In this document: positions 22,092 through 33,440 of the stretch, piece by piece
Layout: every line of letters starts with the position of its first letter
Position numbering within the stretch: the stretch's first letter is position 1
Origin: Brachypodium distachyon
Taxonomy: Eukaryota; Streptophyta; Magnoliopsida; Poales; Poaceae
Reading direction: 5' to 3'
Assembly (NCBI RefSeq): GCF_000005505.3
Contig: NC_016135.3
Coordinates: 7,410,613-7,474,612, forward strand
Length of the DNA stretch: 64,000 nucleotides
The notes under the pieces: generated by a model
Database searches by the model: none
What the model saw: the letters and a program-made list of their open reading frames with translations, nothing else
What the model was told of the DNA's origin: nothing
Made by a program: the position numbers and the translations under genes

Positions 22092-22096
22092 GTAAA
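22092..22096. repeat. Target site duplication of the solo LTR, left copy (GTAAA)
   Basis: GTAAA at 22092-22096 and at 23102-23106 flank a segment running from TGATA to TATCA. Confidence 0.9.
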
Positions 22097-23101
22097 TGAT
22101 AGCCTCGAGGGTGTCCCGATCTTTCGATGAGATACCTAATTATCGATTTGGTAGGAGGTGACGTTGACGATCCGACTACAACCTAGGAGGCAGCGCCTTA
22201 GCGATCGATACACCAACTCCAGAAGGTTATTGATCCCGCGGGGGCACGATCAACCTGACCACGAAGGTCTTTGTTCCTGCAAGCAATCGAAGAACAAGCA
22301 AGAACAAGATGAAAAGCAATCTGAAATTGCGAATAGGAGATATGAAGGTTCACGAATCTGAATACTCAATATAGTTGGAGTCTTGATGACGGTAAAACAG
22401 GTGGTCTAACCGACACACGCGATTACACGAAAGTAGCAAAGGCTAAACTTTATCTAATCAAAACCCAAGGCTTCTTAGGGGGCTCATGGGGTATATAAAG
22501 GAGGAGGGAGAGATATTTTCGTCCATCTGGAATAAGGAGTCCGAAATCCAACGCTATCTCTAACTTTCCTAACAAACTACAACTCTTTAGGAAACAGAAA
22601 AACAGATCCGTCAGCTTGTTTTGTCTGCCACGGTCAGCACGAGTCGAATCTATTGATGGGGCCAGATCCGTTGGAAAGGTCTTGTAATTACCTTTCCAAC
22701 AAGTACTTGTTTGCTTGATTTGGACTCCGGATGCGGCCTGGGTGATTAAAACAAATTCGGGTCTCCTGACAGCTCGGACCCGAATCGGATTCAACTTTAA
22801 TTCGTGATACCTTTCTCTAGCAAGCTCCGAATCAAGTGCCGTTTGATTTGTTAGAAAGTAGACTTGATAGGCTTCACTTTGAATCTCCCTTTGCAGGCTA
22901 TCACTCTTCATCTTCACTTTGGACTTGTAAAGTTCAATAAGATGTCTACATAATAAGATTACACAAGATAGTAGCTCCGCCTCTTTGCAAGTAACATATT
23001 GAAAACATTTTGTAATTGAATTCACCTGATTATAATTGTTATTAGATACACCAACAATTAGGGTTCTAATGGTTGTATCCATGGTTAGCATGTCCATATC
23101 A
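22097..23101 (+). mobile_element. Solo LTR inserted in the gag of element M (1,005 bp)
   Basis: Begins TGATAGCCTCGAGG, ends CCATATCA (terminal TGATA/TATCA), flanked by GTAAA. A TATATAAAG box at 22492-22500 suggests plus orientation. No second LTR or internal sequence is present, so it is the product of LTR-LTR recombination. The TG..CA ends and 5-bp duplication fit either copia or gypsy; the family is not recognised. Confidence 0.9.
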
Positions 23102-23733
23102 GTAAACGACTGCCAGTTGAACGGCGAGTTCGTCGTTCAAGCCATCCAAAAACTTTCCGGCGTTTTGCATCTGTGTTGACGTCATCCGGGGCATAGCGTG
23201 ACAACTTGTTGAAGGTCTCGATGTACTCTGACACGGTCCTGTTCCCTTGCCTTTAGCTTGTGGAATTCCCTCTTCTTCAAGCTCAGTACGCCTGCAGAGA
23301 AGTGGGCGGTGCGGAAGGCATCTTGGAACATTTCCCATGTGACCTCCTCCATGGGTGTAGTGATCTGATAAGTCTCCCACCAAGCTGCGGCAGGTCCTTC
23401 AAGCAAGTGAGCGGCAAATCTCACCTTGTCAGCTTCATTGCAGCCAACTGTCACTAGGCATTTGCTCACAGAACGGAGCCAATCATCAGCTAGAATCAGT
23501 TCCGGGGAGCTGGTGAATGTTGGTGTTCACAGCCTCAGAAACCTAGTTAGCATGTCCACTCGAGGTGGTGGATTGGGGTTCTGGTTGTTGTTGTTGTTGT
23601 TGTTCATCTGCTGGGTCAAAGCCTGCAGAATCTGGGTCTGTGCAGCTAGCAGTTGCTGCATGGTGGCGTTGTTGTTGTCCTGACCCTCCTCATTGTTGTC
23701 AGCATCGCGGCGAGTATCGCGTCTCGGCGGCAT

Positions 23734-24144
23734 CTGTTTTGGGACAGCATAGATGAGAAAATAGATAGACAGGGTCTAAGGGAAACTAAGCCCCACAACA
23801 CAGGCAATACAACAGTTCAAACACAATTATAACACAAGCATGACAATTCAATCATGAAACAAGTCCACTATAAAGCAAGCAAAAGCATTCACTAAGATTT
23901 TAACATCCAAAACAAATAGTTCACCAGGCATACCAGCCTAAACACAAGTAAAGAGTTGCAAGTAAACACACGAATCTACATTGCCATACCACAACGACGG
24001 CATGGTCAATGACTAACACGACAACGAATATAATATAGTAAATAGTCTGGCGGCTCTAAGCTGAAACTAAGGAAGTGAGAGGAAGTTGGTGTTCCCGGAG
24101 TTCTTCGCCCTGGAACGGGTGCGGGTGGCAGGTGTGTCCATCTC
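23734..24144 (-). other. Element M spacer between extra ORF and gag
   Basis: About 410 bp, AT-rich, with no ORF of note. By position it is leader sequence between the extra ORF and the gag start. Confidence 0.6.
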
Positions 24145-24912
24145 CTACGCCTCCGGAGGTTTCTCCTCCTGTGGCTCCATCTCCTCATCTTGAGGGGGTG
24201 GTGGAGCTTGTGCTGGTGCAGGGTTGGCGTTGTTGACCTGAACTTGGAGCTGATCATACTGAAGTTGCAGGAGATCCTTCTCATACATAATCTGCTCCAT
24301 GATCGCGTGCATGTTCAGGATAACGTCTCCCCTGCGGTTCACCTCGTTTGTCTTCAGCGCCAGTTGACCTTGGAGTATCCCCACCTGGTCTTCAGCTATG
24401 TCCGCTCGGGTCATCTCGTTGTACAGACTCTTCCCCATGTCCACCATGTTCTGCTGCAGAGCTTGAAATTGAACATCCTCCATGTGCGGATCCTCGCCTA
24501 GGATCTCCGGTCCCACGGCATTCCTGCCAACAACTCGCCTTCCGAAGCTAAGGAAGACAGAGTCCGGAGGCAGTTCATCGTGGTACGCCTCGCACACACG
24601 AGCTATCGCATGTTGCATGGCGAACTGGAGTCCCAGCATGAAGTCGGGGTAGCGCACGGAGTAGGTGATGTCGGGCGTCAATGGAACAACAGTCTGTCCT
24701 CTGATCTCCGTGTCGATCTCCCAGCGGCGTGCGCCTCCCTGGGATCCCACTGGCTCAGCACATCCTCGGAAACAGGGTGTTGCCAGGTGTAGTGTCGTGC
24801 ACAAAGTAGCAAGCTGTCTCCCAAACGGGATGTCATCGTCAATTGTCGGGTAATGGACGTGCGTGAAAGGTGGCTCATCTCCGAAATTTGGTGGACAAGT
24901 AGGTTGATGCAT
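24145..24912 (-). CDS. Extra ORF upstream of gag in chromovirus M (255 residues)
   Basis: Intact ORF between the primer site and gag. It starts at ATG 24912 (MHQPTCPPNFGDEPPFTHVH) and ends EKPPEA. Residues 1-130 look globular (TPDITYSVRYPDFMLGLQFA, SFGRRVVGRN). Residues 130-225 are Gln/Glu/Leu-rich and probably coiled coil (DQVGILQGQLALKTNEVNRR, LLQLQYDQLQVQVNN). The tail is Pro/Glu-rich. It has no zinc finger, protease or signal peptide. Extra ORFs at this position are known from a group of grass chromoviruses, and some of those resemble histone H3; I see no histone similarity here. It is the only long uninterrupted reading frame left in M. Function unknown. Confidence 0.65.
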   Translation of the reverse strand: MHQPTCPPNFGDEPPFTHVHYPTIDDDIPFGRQLATLCTTLHLATPCFRGCAEPVGSQGGARRWEIDTEIRGQTVVPLTPDITYSVRYPDFMLGLQFAMQHAIARVCEAYHDELPPDSVFLSFGRRVVGRNAVGPEILGEDPHMEDVQFQALQQNMVDMGKSLYNEMTRADIAEDQVGILQGQLALKTNEVNRRGDVILNMHAIMEQIMYEKDLLQLQYDQLQVQVNNANPAPAQAPPPPQDEEMEPQEEKPPEA

Positions 24913-25212
24913 AAATGTAATAATGACAATATAAGGTGTATGTTATGCAAACATGACAAATAATTGTAACAGTCGAAAGCATGACATTGTAGTATGAGGT
25001 GTATATAAATGCATATAAAATCTGAAGATGCAAGTGGATGAAGTAAAACACAAGTAGTACATATGCATTGGACATTGGTATGATTGCAAGTGTATATGAA
25101 TATGCATGTATCTCAATATGCAAATTTAGAGTGGGATGAAATGCATAGAACAATCATATGGTCTCTTTTGGTCTAATCCATGCTAGGGTCACGTTCCTAC
25201 AGGCAACACAAT
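24913..25212 (-). other. Element M 5' leader
   Basis: AT-rich sequence between the primer site and the extra ORF; no other feature seen. Confidence 0.5.
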
Positions 25213-25224
25213 GCTCTGATACCA
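25213..25224 (-). other. Primer binding site, initiator Met tRNA
   Basis: The minus strand reads TGGTATCAGAGC, the standard primer site complementary to the 3' end of plant initiator methionine tRNA. It lies two bases from the LTR end GGTCGCTTCA. Confidence 0.95.
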
Positions 25225-25226
25225 TC

Positions 25227-27879
25227 TGAAGCGACCGCTCCCGTATACGGATTCGATCTCTATGCTTTAGTGCTAATACCTGGATCGACTCACTAGCACA
25301 CACAGGTTCAAGATGTAATATCATAGAACAAAGGTCTCAATATTAAAACGTATCATCCAGAATTAAAAAGGTACTTACAACTCGCATAACCTCACCGGTT
25401 AGCTGGAAATAAAACAACTGTTTAGCAGTGGAAAACGAAAGATACAAGGGCTCATCAACACCACGGTGAGAGCAAGTTAGAATGTAAGCCCGTAACCCAA
25501 ACATGCAGAACGCACATCTTACTCGTCGTCGGAGCTTGCTGCATCATTAAACGATGCAGCCACTAGGGTCAATACATTGAATGTATTGGCAAGATTCACT
25601 AGGAGTTATATCAGAGCCTACCAAGTATATGCACAATGTGGCAAAGTGGGTTCAAGGATATTTGCATAAAAGCTTAGTTATTGAATCCTATCTTTTAATC
25701 AAATAGAATTTTATCACTATTGGACATGGGGTAGACACACCCATGCTCCAATTATCCTAGAGCACATTGAAGTGGATTCATCAAGTGCTCCGACCCTGTT
25801 CAACCATTCATTTTATTTAAGAAATTGGAATGAGTGAGACTTTCCTTACAGCCCCACATCTAGTTGCTCAAATTGTCCGTTGCCGGGGACACGGCTAAGT
25901 ACTTAGTTTTGACGCTCTCGAGAGTTTGTACACATTCCCCACAAGAAACCGACGTGTTAGTCCCTTGTTGTCCTCAGGGTAGAGTAGCAACGGCATCGAT
26001 TACGAGATTTTCAGAGGTAATTTCCTAAACCACGAGAGAATCACGCTCCCCCTACACGGCTACCTCAGTACAATTCCTCGGGTCTAGGTTCATACAACTT
26101 ACTCTTGTCTCGCCAGAGCCCATATAGCATTGTGGTTGTACTGGAAGCTTCTAAATAGGAAACTAGTCCAGTCTCGGTTACCCTAGGTGGCATTTCACAT
26201 TTGCAACGTAGGCGCTCCGCGAATCCACGGGAGAGACGTCCATGGACGATCCATTCCTGAATCCACAGGAACTCGACTCAGAGGGACCCATAGAAATGGA
26301 CCTGACGCCGCTAATCCTCTAAATCTTCAAAGCAGCCCACTCAGCACGGTTCATTGAATTAATTGTTTTGCCTTACATCTAACAAAACATTTCATATCCA
26401 AAGGCATAACAATATCATAATGTAGTTATTTCCCCCACGATACTACCATAGCCTAGCATTCAACTACAATCGATGGCAATTTTGGTAGCAAAGTAATGGC
26501 GAGGGTAAACTAGACTACCTGGGATTTATAGCTAGAATAGAAGTACGAGTAATATTCGTAATGCATCTAATAAAACATCTAGTGCATAATAAAAATATTT
26601 AGGAGAATGATCAAAGTGAACTTGCCTTGTTCAAGGTTGTGGTAGTTCTCGCACTCTTCGCAACAACAAGGAATACACTCCACACAATCTAAAATAAAAG
26701 AAACATAGACACAATAAACACAACATTCAATACAAAAACCATGCCATGATGCATACAAAGGTTACCTCTAAAGTAAAAGTTTTGTTTCTGTTTTGAAAAG
26801 TCTTTCAAATGATTTGGACGGATTATACAACACCAAAGAGGTAATTAATATGCACGAAACAAGGGTAGGGTTTAAATTAAAAGATTGTGTGGTTTTTCAA
26901 CAAAGAGCAAGATTTAAACCTGTATGCCATGATTGTTCACAAAATAATTTCTTTTCTGGTCCTAATGGACAGAGAACAAGTTTAACTAATTTTACAGCAA
27001 GATAACATACTCAAAACTATTTTGAAACAAATCGTTTGAATGTGAAACCATATTCAACCATTCTGTAAATAGCTTCTGTCTAATTTGTTCAAAACTGAAA
27101 TTAGAAAGTGCCAAAATATTCTACACGTTGTGACGATTCCAGAAAGGTGCGGATCACAACTTTTGGACAAACGGTTTGAAAGATATGAGGCTTTGAAGTT
27201 GTAGGGGCCTTTCTGCAAAATTGCATTATCTAATTCGGCCGAAATAAAATTAAAAAAACTCTGCCACGTGGCAAAATCTGACTGGCCCGGTTCTATGGTT
27301 TTCGCCGGCTGCGGGGTGGCTCGCCGGCGTTGGCGCGGGCAGGCAGAACGGCGGCAGGGCGGCGCAGGCGGGGCGGCGGCGCGCGGTGGAGCGGCGGCGA
27401 GGGGCGGTGCGGAGCGGTGCGGCGGGGGCAGCGCCGCCGGGGCGGGGGCGCGCAGTGGAGCGGCGGCGAGGGGCGGTGCGGCACGGGCGGCGGGGCACGG
27501 GGGTGACGGCGGCGGCGCGTGGAGAGCGGCGGCGGCGCGGTGCGGACGCGGAGCGGCGCGGGTTGGGGCGCGGGAGGCAGAGGTGGCGCGCGCGGCGCGG
27601 CTCTCCGGCGGACGGCGTTGAGGAAGATGGCTGACGCGGGGACGGCTCGGTCGTCCAAACTCGAGGGCTAGCGCGTCACAGGGTTCGCTCGGGAAAGAGG
27701 AAGAAGGGGAGAGGATCGGCAGTGCGCGGGACTCACCGGAACAGCGTCGGCGGCGCGAGAATCGGCGGCGACCGAAGCTTTCTCCGGCGAGAAATCGGAG
27801 GGTAACCGGCGCGTAATCGAGCGGGGAAAGTGGGGGAATAGGAGGAGAAAAGGAAGAGCTTCGGGGTGACGCGCACAAT
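25227..27879 (-). repeat. Element M 5' LTR, larger part
   Basis: Matches 15285-17770 nearly base for base. Exceptions are a GC-rich segment (about 27330-27630), longer than its counterpart at 17390-17480, and small indels. It is interrupted by E2 at 27880 within GCGCACACTTTTGAAG and resumes at 35873. No gene here. Confidence 0.93.
27875..27879. repeat. Target site duplication of element E2, left copy (ATTTT, original CTTTT)
   Basis: The right copy at 35868-35872 is CTTTT, and the uninterrupted M LTR at about 17771 also reads CTTTT. The left copy differs by one base. Confidence 0.8.
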
Positions 27880-28285
27880 TTTTGTCGCACCAGTGGCACC
27901 CGGGGTACCACCGCTGCGCGACGCGTGGGCCCCTCCCCCGGGTTCCCGGGAAAGTCTCATCCCGGAGAGCGCCGACGAGCTTCCCGGCAAGCTACCAGCC
28001 CGAAAGGGGCTCGCATGGCTTCAGGGAATATTCCAGCTTAAGCACCTCCCGGGAAGCTGCTTCCCGGGAGGAGGTTCCCGGGTGCGCTGGGCCCGGGTGC
28101 TTCCCGGGCCGACTTGCGGGGACTGGGGGTTCCCGGACGCGTGCCCCCGCCTCAGGTCGTGGGGCCCACTGGACAGCGCCGCACGCCCCCGGTCCCACCA
28201 AGGCAAGGAGTAAGGCGCGCGGCTCAGTAAACGAGCCGACTGACGGGTAGTTACCCGTCCGATCCAAGGAACAGTGGTTGTCCAA
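27880..28285 (+). repeat. Element E2 5' LTR, 3' part deleted
   Basis: Matches the family LTR from TGTCGCACCAG to GGTTGTCCAA, then joins gag sequence equivalent to 4386 of element A. The deletion removed the TATA box, the rest of the LTR, the primer site and the gag start. The junction lies in AACCTAGAGG; a CCT microhomology is possible. Confidence 0.9.
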
Positions 28286-29300
28286 ACCTAGAGGTTCGCA
28301 CCCTGCGCACCCGGAGGCGTCCGGGGCCAGGGCGGGAAGCAGCCGTTCAGGAAACCGGTTGCCCCCCGTGCGAACCCTGGCTGAAGCCATCGTCGCCGCG
28401 CGCGTCATGGGGCGGTACGAGCCGCAGCAGGGCACCCCGGTGCACGAGACGTGGGGCGAGGAGTTGGAAGCGCTTCTCGCCCTGGCCGCCCAGCAGCCGC
28501 AAGGCGAGGGCGCCCCGGTAGGCTCCGGCCACGGGCCGAACTTAGAGCGCGAAGGCGCGCCGCCCGCCTCGCGACAGGGGGAGAACCCTCCCCCTGCTCA
28601 GCGAGGCCTGGTAGACGGGGGCCCGGAGGGGTCCTCGAATTCATCGCCCAACGTCCCGGGGGGCGATTCGCGTGGCATCTTGAATGCCCGACAACAGGAG
28701 GATCTGCGCCCGCTCTTGGAGCGCCGACGCAAGCGCGAGGTGGAGCCCGCGCCCACTGGAGCAAAAAGACGCTCCCATGGGCCCAGACGACGGCTGCACC
28801 GCGTAAGCGCAGCGGGAAACAACTCCTCGCTGCGGACTCGGGGGCTCCTGCGGCGAGGCCTGCGAAGAAGGCCTCGTCGGGGGAGAGTCTGGCGGGAAGC
28901 AGGGCGACGCGCCCCGCTGCCCTATCCACAACAACTCCCCCCACGACGCGCAGAGTTGCCGCGTCCTGCAAGGGATCAAGCAGCGGGGGGAGCAGCGCCA
29001 CGAGGAGTGCAGCGCCGCCGGCGCCTGCTTCAATTGTGGCGACATCGGGCATCTCTCCCGAGATTGCCCGAAAGACCCCAGAGCGGGTCCGAGGCTGGCC
29101 GGCGGTGGTGCTAGCGGGGTTGAACCCCAAGGGGGGCGCAGCCAGCCCCTCGCTGCGCGGGAACGCCCTCCTCGGGGGCGTGACAGGGCGCGCGCCGAGG
29201 AGCAGCGCGAGCCCGACTATACCGGCGGCGACGAGCCGAGCTTCCAGGAGCCTCGTGGCGTCGCCTGCATCCATGGGGGAGCTTACGCACTCCCATCCCA
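28286..29300 (+). pseudogene. Element E2 gag remnant, capsid deleted
   Basis: N-terminal gag sequence (AEAIVAARVMGRYEPQQGTP, TWGEELEALLALAAQQPQGE) parallels element A up to about 28802 (CTGCACCGC). It then jumps to sequence equivalent to about 5490 of A (AAGCGCAGCGGGAAAC). The lost part, about 590 bp, is the whole capsid core. The zinc knuckle CFNCGDIGHLSRDC (29026-29067) is retained in another frame. Such a gag could not form particles. Confidence 0.85.
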
Positions 29301-29307
29301 CGCCGCG

Positions 29308-30119
29308 GTGAAGCGCCTCACCCGCGACATGTGCGCGCTGTTGCCGGATGCAGAACCGCAGCAGCCGTTGAGGTGGTCGCATGTGCCGATCACCTTCAGC
29401 GCTGATGATCACCCGGTGCGACAGTTGGGTTCGGGGGTAATACCCTTCGTCGTCTCGCCGATCATTAGCAATATGACGGTGACCAAGGTGCTGGTGGACA
29501 ACGGAGCGGGGCTTAACCTCCTGTCCGCCAGGCTAGTGGAAAAGCTCCAGCGGCCGATGGAGCGGCTGAAGCCCACCGAACGGTTCCGAGGGGTGAACCC
29601 CGGGATCGTGCGCCCGCTGGGACGCATCACGCTGCCGGTCACCTTCGGGTCCCGGGAAGCGTTCAGGACCGAGCACATAGTGTTCGACGTGGCACATACC
29701 CCGTTGCCTACAACGGGATCCTTGGTCGGCCGGCGCTGATCAAGTTTATGGCGGCTACGCATTGCGCCTACGGCGTGATGAAGATGCCGTCTGTCTACGG
29801 AGTCCTTTCCATCGGGTGCGATCTCAAAGACGCAGCTTGTTGCCTTGGCGAGGTCGTCCGGGCCGCTGCTGCAACTGACGCCGGCGACGAAGGTGTTGTC
29901 GAAGACGACGCCTTGCCGGGTGACGCCCCAGCAACGAAGAAGGCCCGCGCCACCCCGCAAGGGCTAGCCGGAGCCGGGGGAGGCGCAGGCTCGAGCTCGC
30001 GCCCCGGCAAGGGGCAGGGACTCCGGGAGGAGGCCGCCAAAGTGAAGAAGCTGCCCCTCCAAGCCGGCGACAAGGAGCGCACCGTTACCGTCGGTGCGAA
30101 CCTGACCGCCGAATAGGAA
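29308..30119 (+). pseudogene. Element E2 aspartic protease and linker
   Basis: MKRLTRDMCALLPDAEPQQP starts the conserved region. The active-site loop is VLVDNGAGLNLLSARLVEKL, complete where element A has lost seven residues. A one-base deletion at about 29706 (CCGTTGCCTACAACGGG; A has one more C) shifts the frame. Reading continues at 29748 through MKMPSVYGVLSIGCDLK and an Ala/Gly-rich linker to the TAG at 30114-30116 shared with A. Confidence 0.85.
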
Positions 30120-31080
30120 AGCGCCCTCATCACCTTCCTCCGGGAAAACGCCGACGTGTTCGCCTGGGAACCGTCAGACCTTCCCGGAGTCCCCAGGGAG
30201 GTGATTGAGTATCGGCTCGCGGTGCGCCTGGATGCGCACCCCGTCAAGCAGAAGATCTGGCGGCAGGCACAAGAGCGGAAAGATTTCATCAAGCAAGAGG
30301 TGGGCAAGCTCAGGGCTGCCGGGGCGATCAAGGAAGTTTTGTACCCCACTTGGCTGGCTAACCCTGTAGTAGTGCCCAAAGCGGGGAATAAGCTTCGCAT
30401 GTGCGTAGATTTTACCGATCTTAATCGTGCATGCCCCAAGGATCCCTTCCCTGTACCCCGTATCGACCAGATAGTTGATTCTACCGCTGGTTGTGACCTG
30501 TTGAGTTTTCTGGATGCTTTCTCCGACTACCATCAAATCAAGATGGTGGTCGAGGATCAGGAAAAGACAGCGTTTATCACCCCGGTTGGCTGCTACTGCT
30601 ATACATGCATGCCTTTCGGGTTGAAGAACGCGGGCTCCACATTCCAGCGCGCCCTGTGAGAATGTTTGGGGGCCCAGCTAGGCCGCAACGCGGAGGCCTA
30701 CATGGATGACATCATCATCAAATCGAAGCGTAGGGACTCGCTGATTGATGACCTGCTTGAGACATTTGAGAACCTCCGTAGGATCAAGCTCAAGCTGAAC
30801 CTGGATAAGTGCACCTTCGGTGTCAACTCTGGGCAGCTTCTGGGTTTCTTGGTTTCACACCGGGGGATACAGGCCAACCCGACCAAAATAGAAGCCATCG
30901 AGACGATGGAGGCCCCCCGCAAGGTGAAAGATGGCCAACGCCTCAACGGCTGCGTTCCCGCACTGGGATGCTTCATCTCCAGGCTGGGCGAGCGTGCCCT
31001 GCCTTTCTTCTGGGTAATGAAGAAGAAGGGTCCAGTCGACTGGACTCCCGAGGCCGAGGCGGCGCCCAGGAACTCAACGA
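30120..31080 (+). pseudogene. Element E2 reverse transcriptase
   Basis: RT motifs as in A: NPVVVPKAGNKLRMCVDFTD, FLDAFSDYHQIKM (Asp where A has Gly), YTCMPFGLKNAGSTFQ, and YMDD (30699-30710). A TGA at 30657-30659 replaces the CGA of A, a C-to-T change in CpG context. The frame otherwise continues to the connection region (FGVNSGQLLGFLVSH). A frameshift lies near 31070 (GCGCCCAGG against GCGCTCCAGG in A). Confidence 0.9.
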
Positions 31081-31985
31081 TACCTGAGGTCACCGCCCAT
31101 CCAAGTCGCCCGCAAGTTGGGCGAGCCGCTGCTACTCTACCTAGCGGCAAATGACCAGGTGGTCAGCTCAGTGCTGGTTGCCGAGAGGGAGGAAGACGTC
31201 CCGGGGATTGGGGCTGCGGGGCAAGGGGCTGAGCAGCCTCCGGCAACCACCTCAAACCCGGGGACCACCCCCGAGACGGCAACCCCGGCGCCGCGGAAGC
31301 GGTTGGTGCAACGCCCGGTATACTTCGTTAGTACGGTGCTGCGCGACGCGCGGGCAAGGTACCCGCAAGTACAAAAGCTCCTTCTGGGGATTCTCCTTGC
31401 GTCCCGCACGCTGCGCCACTACTTCCAGGCGCACCGCGTCACGGTGGTGTCCGGGTTCTGCCTCGAGCGGACCCTCACCAACCGTGAAGCCACCGGGAGG
31501 GTGGCCGAATGGAGGATGGAGCTGTCGGATTTTGACCTCCACTTCGCCAACTCCAAAAGCATCAAGAGCACGGCCTTGGCGGACTTCGTCGCGGAGTGGA
31601 CGTCCACGGGCGTAGAAGAAAGTGAGTCGGAGACCGGCCTTCCCGGCAAGCTGGACCAGGGCCACTGGGTCCTCTACTTCGACGGTGCGTTCAGTCTCCA
31701 GGGAGCGGGGGCCGGGGTCGTCATCGAGTCGCCGACAGGGGACCAGCTGCGGTTCGCCGTTCAACTCGACTTCGCTAACTCCACCAACAACACGGCGGAG
31801 TACGAAGGTCTGCTTACCGGGTTGCGGGCAGTGATCGCCCTCGACATTAAGCGCCTGGTTGTTCGCGGCGATTCCCAGCTTGTGATCCACCAGGTGAACA
31901 AGGACTACGATTGCCCTCAAATGGCGTCGTACGTGGAAGAGGTCCGCAAGCTAGAACGGAAGTTCAAGGGTTTTGCACTTCGAGC
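31081..31985 (+). pseudogene. Element E2 RNase H and second RNase H
   Basis: Mostly one frame (31117-32016). First RNase H tail: RPVYFVSTVLRDARARYPQ. Second RNase H: HWVLYFDGAFSLQGAGAG, NSTNNTAEYEGLLTGLRA and VVRGDSQLVIHQVNKDYD, with the Asp-Glu-Asp set visible (YFDGA, AEYEG, RGDSQ). One inserted T at about 31975 (GGGTTTTGC; A has GGGTTTGC) shifts the end, FEHVKRKDNFAADELAKMA, into another frame. This is the best preserved second RNase H of the window. Confidence 0.9.
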
Positions 31986-33440
31986 ACGTCAAGCGGAAGG
32001 ACAACTTCGCTGCTGACGAGCTGGCCAAGATGGCAGCAGAGCGCCGGAAGCCTCCATCGGGGGTGTTCTGCCAGAAGCAACTGGCTCCTTCAGTCGCCCC
32101 CCAGCTGGCTGCCAGGGACGCCCCTCCGGCAACCGAAGGAACCCCTGCAGCAGCAGGGGTACATGCCGCTGATGTGACGGCATGCGTTGGCGGGGAGATT
32201 CCTCCCTGGGCGGAAGAGATGGCCCGCTATTTGAAACTGGAGGCTCTCTCGGAGGATGACTTCGCCGCGGAGCGTGTAGCACGGCAAGCCAAGATGTACA
32301 CTGTGATAGATGGCAGCATCTACCGCAGGCGCGTGAATGGTGTCAAACTCATCTGCGTGCCGCAGGAAGAAGGGTGTGCACCGTTGGAGGACATACATCG
32401 AGGCACATGTTCACACCATGTGGCCTCCCGGGCTTTGGCCGGCAAGGTTTTCCGGCATGGCTTCTACTGGCCCACGGCCCTGGCCGACGCAGAGCGGCTG
32501 GTGAGGACGTGCGAAGCGTGCCAGTTCCACTCGAAGAAGAGCAACCAACCAGCCCAGGCCCTGCATGTCATCCCGTCGTCATGGCCGTTCGCGGTCTGGG
32601 GGCTGGACATCGTCGGCAAGCTCAAGGGCGGTTGGCGGTTACGAATACTTGTTTGTGGCCATCGACAAGTTCTCCAAATGAGTGGAGGTAGAACCAGTGC
32701 GCAAAGTGACCGCCCAGGCGGCCATCAAGTTTTTTAAGGGCATTGGGTGCCGGTTTTGTGTTCCTAACAGCATCATCACCGACAACAACACGCAATTCAC
32801 GAGCGCGGCGTTTCACGCCTACTGCGAAGACATGGGCACTAAGCTGCGGTTCGCGTCCGTCGCTCACCCGAGGAGCAACGGACAGACGGAGCGAGCCAAC
32901 GCAGAGGTTCTGGCGGGGCTCAAGACGAGAACCTTTGACAAGCTCAAAGGCCACGGGAAGCACTGGATCGAAGAACTCCAGCCCGTGCTGTGGTCCATCC
33001 GGACCACACCTAGTCGGGCAACGGGCGAAACTCCTTTCGCCCTTGTCTACGGGGCAGAAGCGGTGCTGCCCCTCGAGCTCAAGTACGGATCTCTCCGAGT
33101 ACGCGCGTACGGCGACACCAGCCAACACGAGCAAAGGGTTGACGATCTAAACTTCATCGAAGAGCTTCAATGCCGGGCTGCTATGCGAGCCGCGCGCTAC
33201 CAGCAGGCATTCCGTCGTTATCACGACAGACGAGTCCGTCCCCGGGGGCTCGAGAATGGAGACCTTGTCTTTCGCCGGATACAAGGAACGAAGGCCGGGA
33301 ACAAGTTGACTCCAAAATGGAAAGGCCCCTTCCGGGTAGTGCAGGTGACCAGGCCGGGGGCTGTCCGCCTGGAAACCGAAGACGGCTTGCCGGCGCCCAA
33401 TAGCTGGAATATTGAACACTTGCGCAAGTTCTACCCGTGA
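31986..33440 (+). pseudogene. Element E2 integrase, nearly complete
   Basis: Zinc finger: DIHRGTCSHHVAS followed by CEACQFHSKK. Catalytic core: Asp in WGLDIVGK (32606-32608), Asp in IITDNNTQFT (32781-32783) and Glu in GQTERANAEV (32889-32891), with 35 residues between the last two. C-terminus: NGDLVFRRIQGTKAGNKLTP and SWNIEHLRKFYP, ending in TGA (33438-33440), with no chromodomain, as expected for Tat. Damage: a frameshift at about 32632 and TGA in place of the expected Trp at 32679-32681. Confidence 0.92.

Larger units (their letters stand above)
21726..23733 (-). pseudogene. Element M gag, split by a solo LTR
   Basis: Minus strand, start ATG at 23733 (MPPRRDTRRDADNNEEG) with an Asn run encoded by a TTG repeat at about 23578. 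The capsid domain shows HLLEGPAAAWWETYQI and TWEMFQDAFRTAHFS. An in-frame TGA lies at 23527-23529, with frameshifts near 23250 and 23155. The solo LTR occupies 22097-23101. Beyond it, gag continues with YIPTYQSLMDKAIILENK and a His/Gly/Asn-rich linker, then a TAG at about 21816 and the zinc knuckle. Confidence 0.88.
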
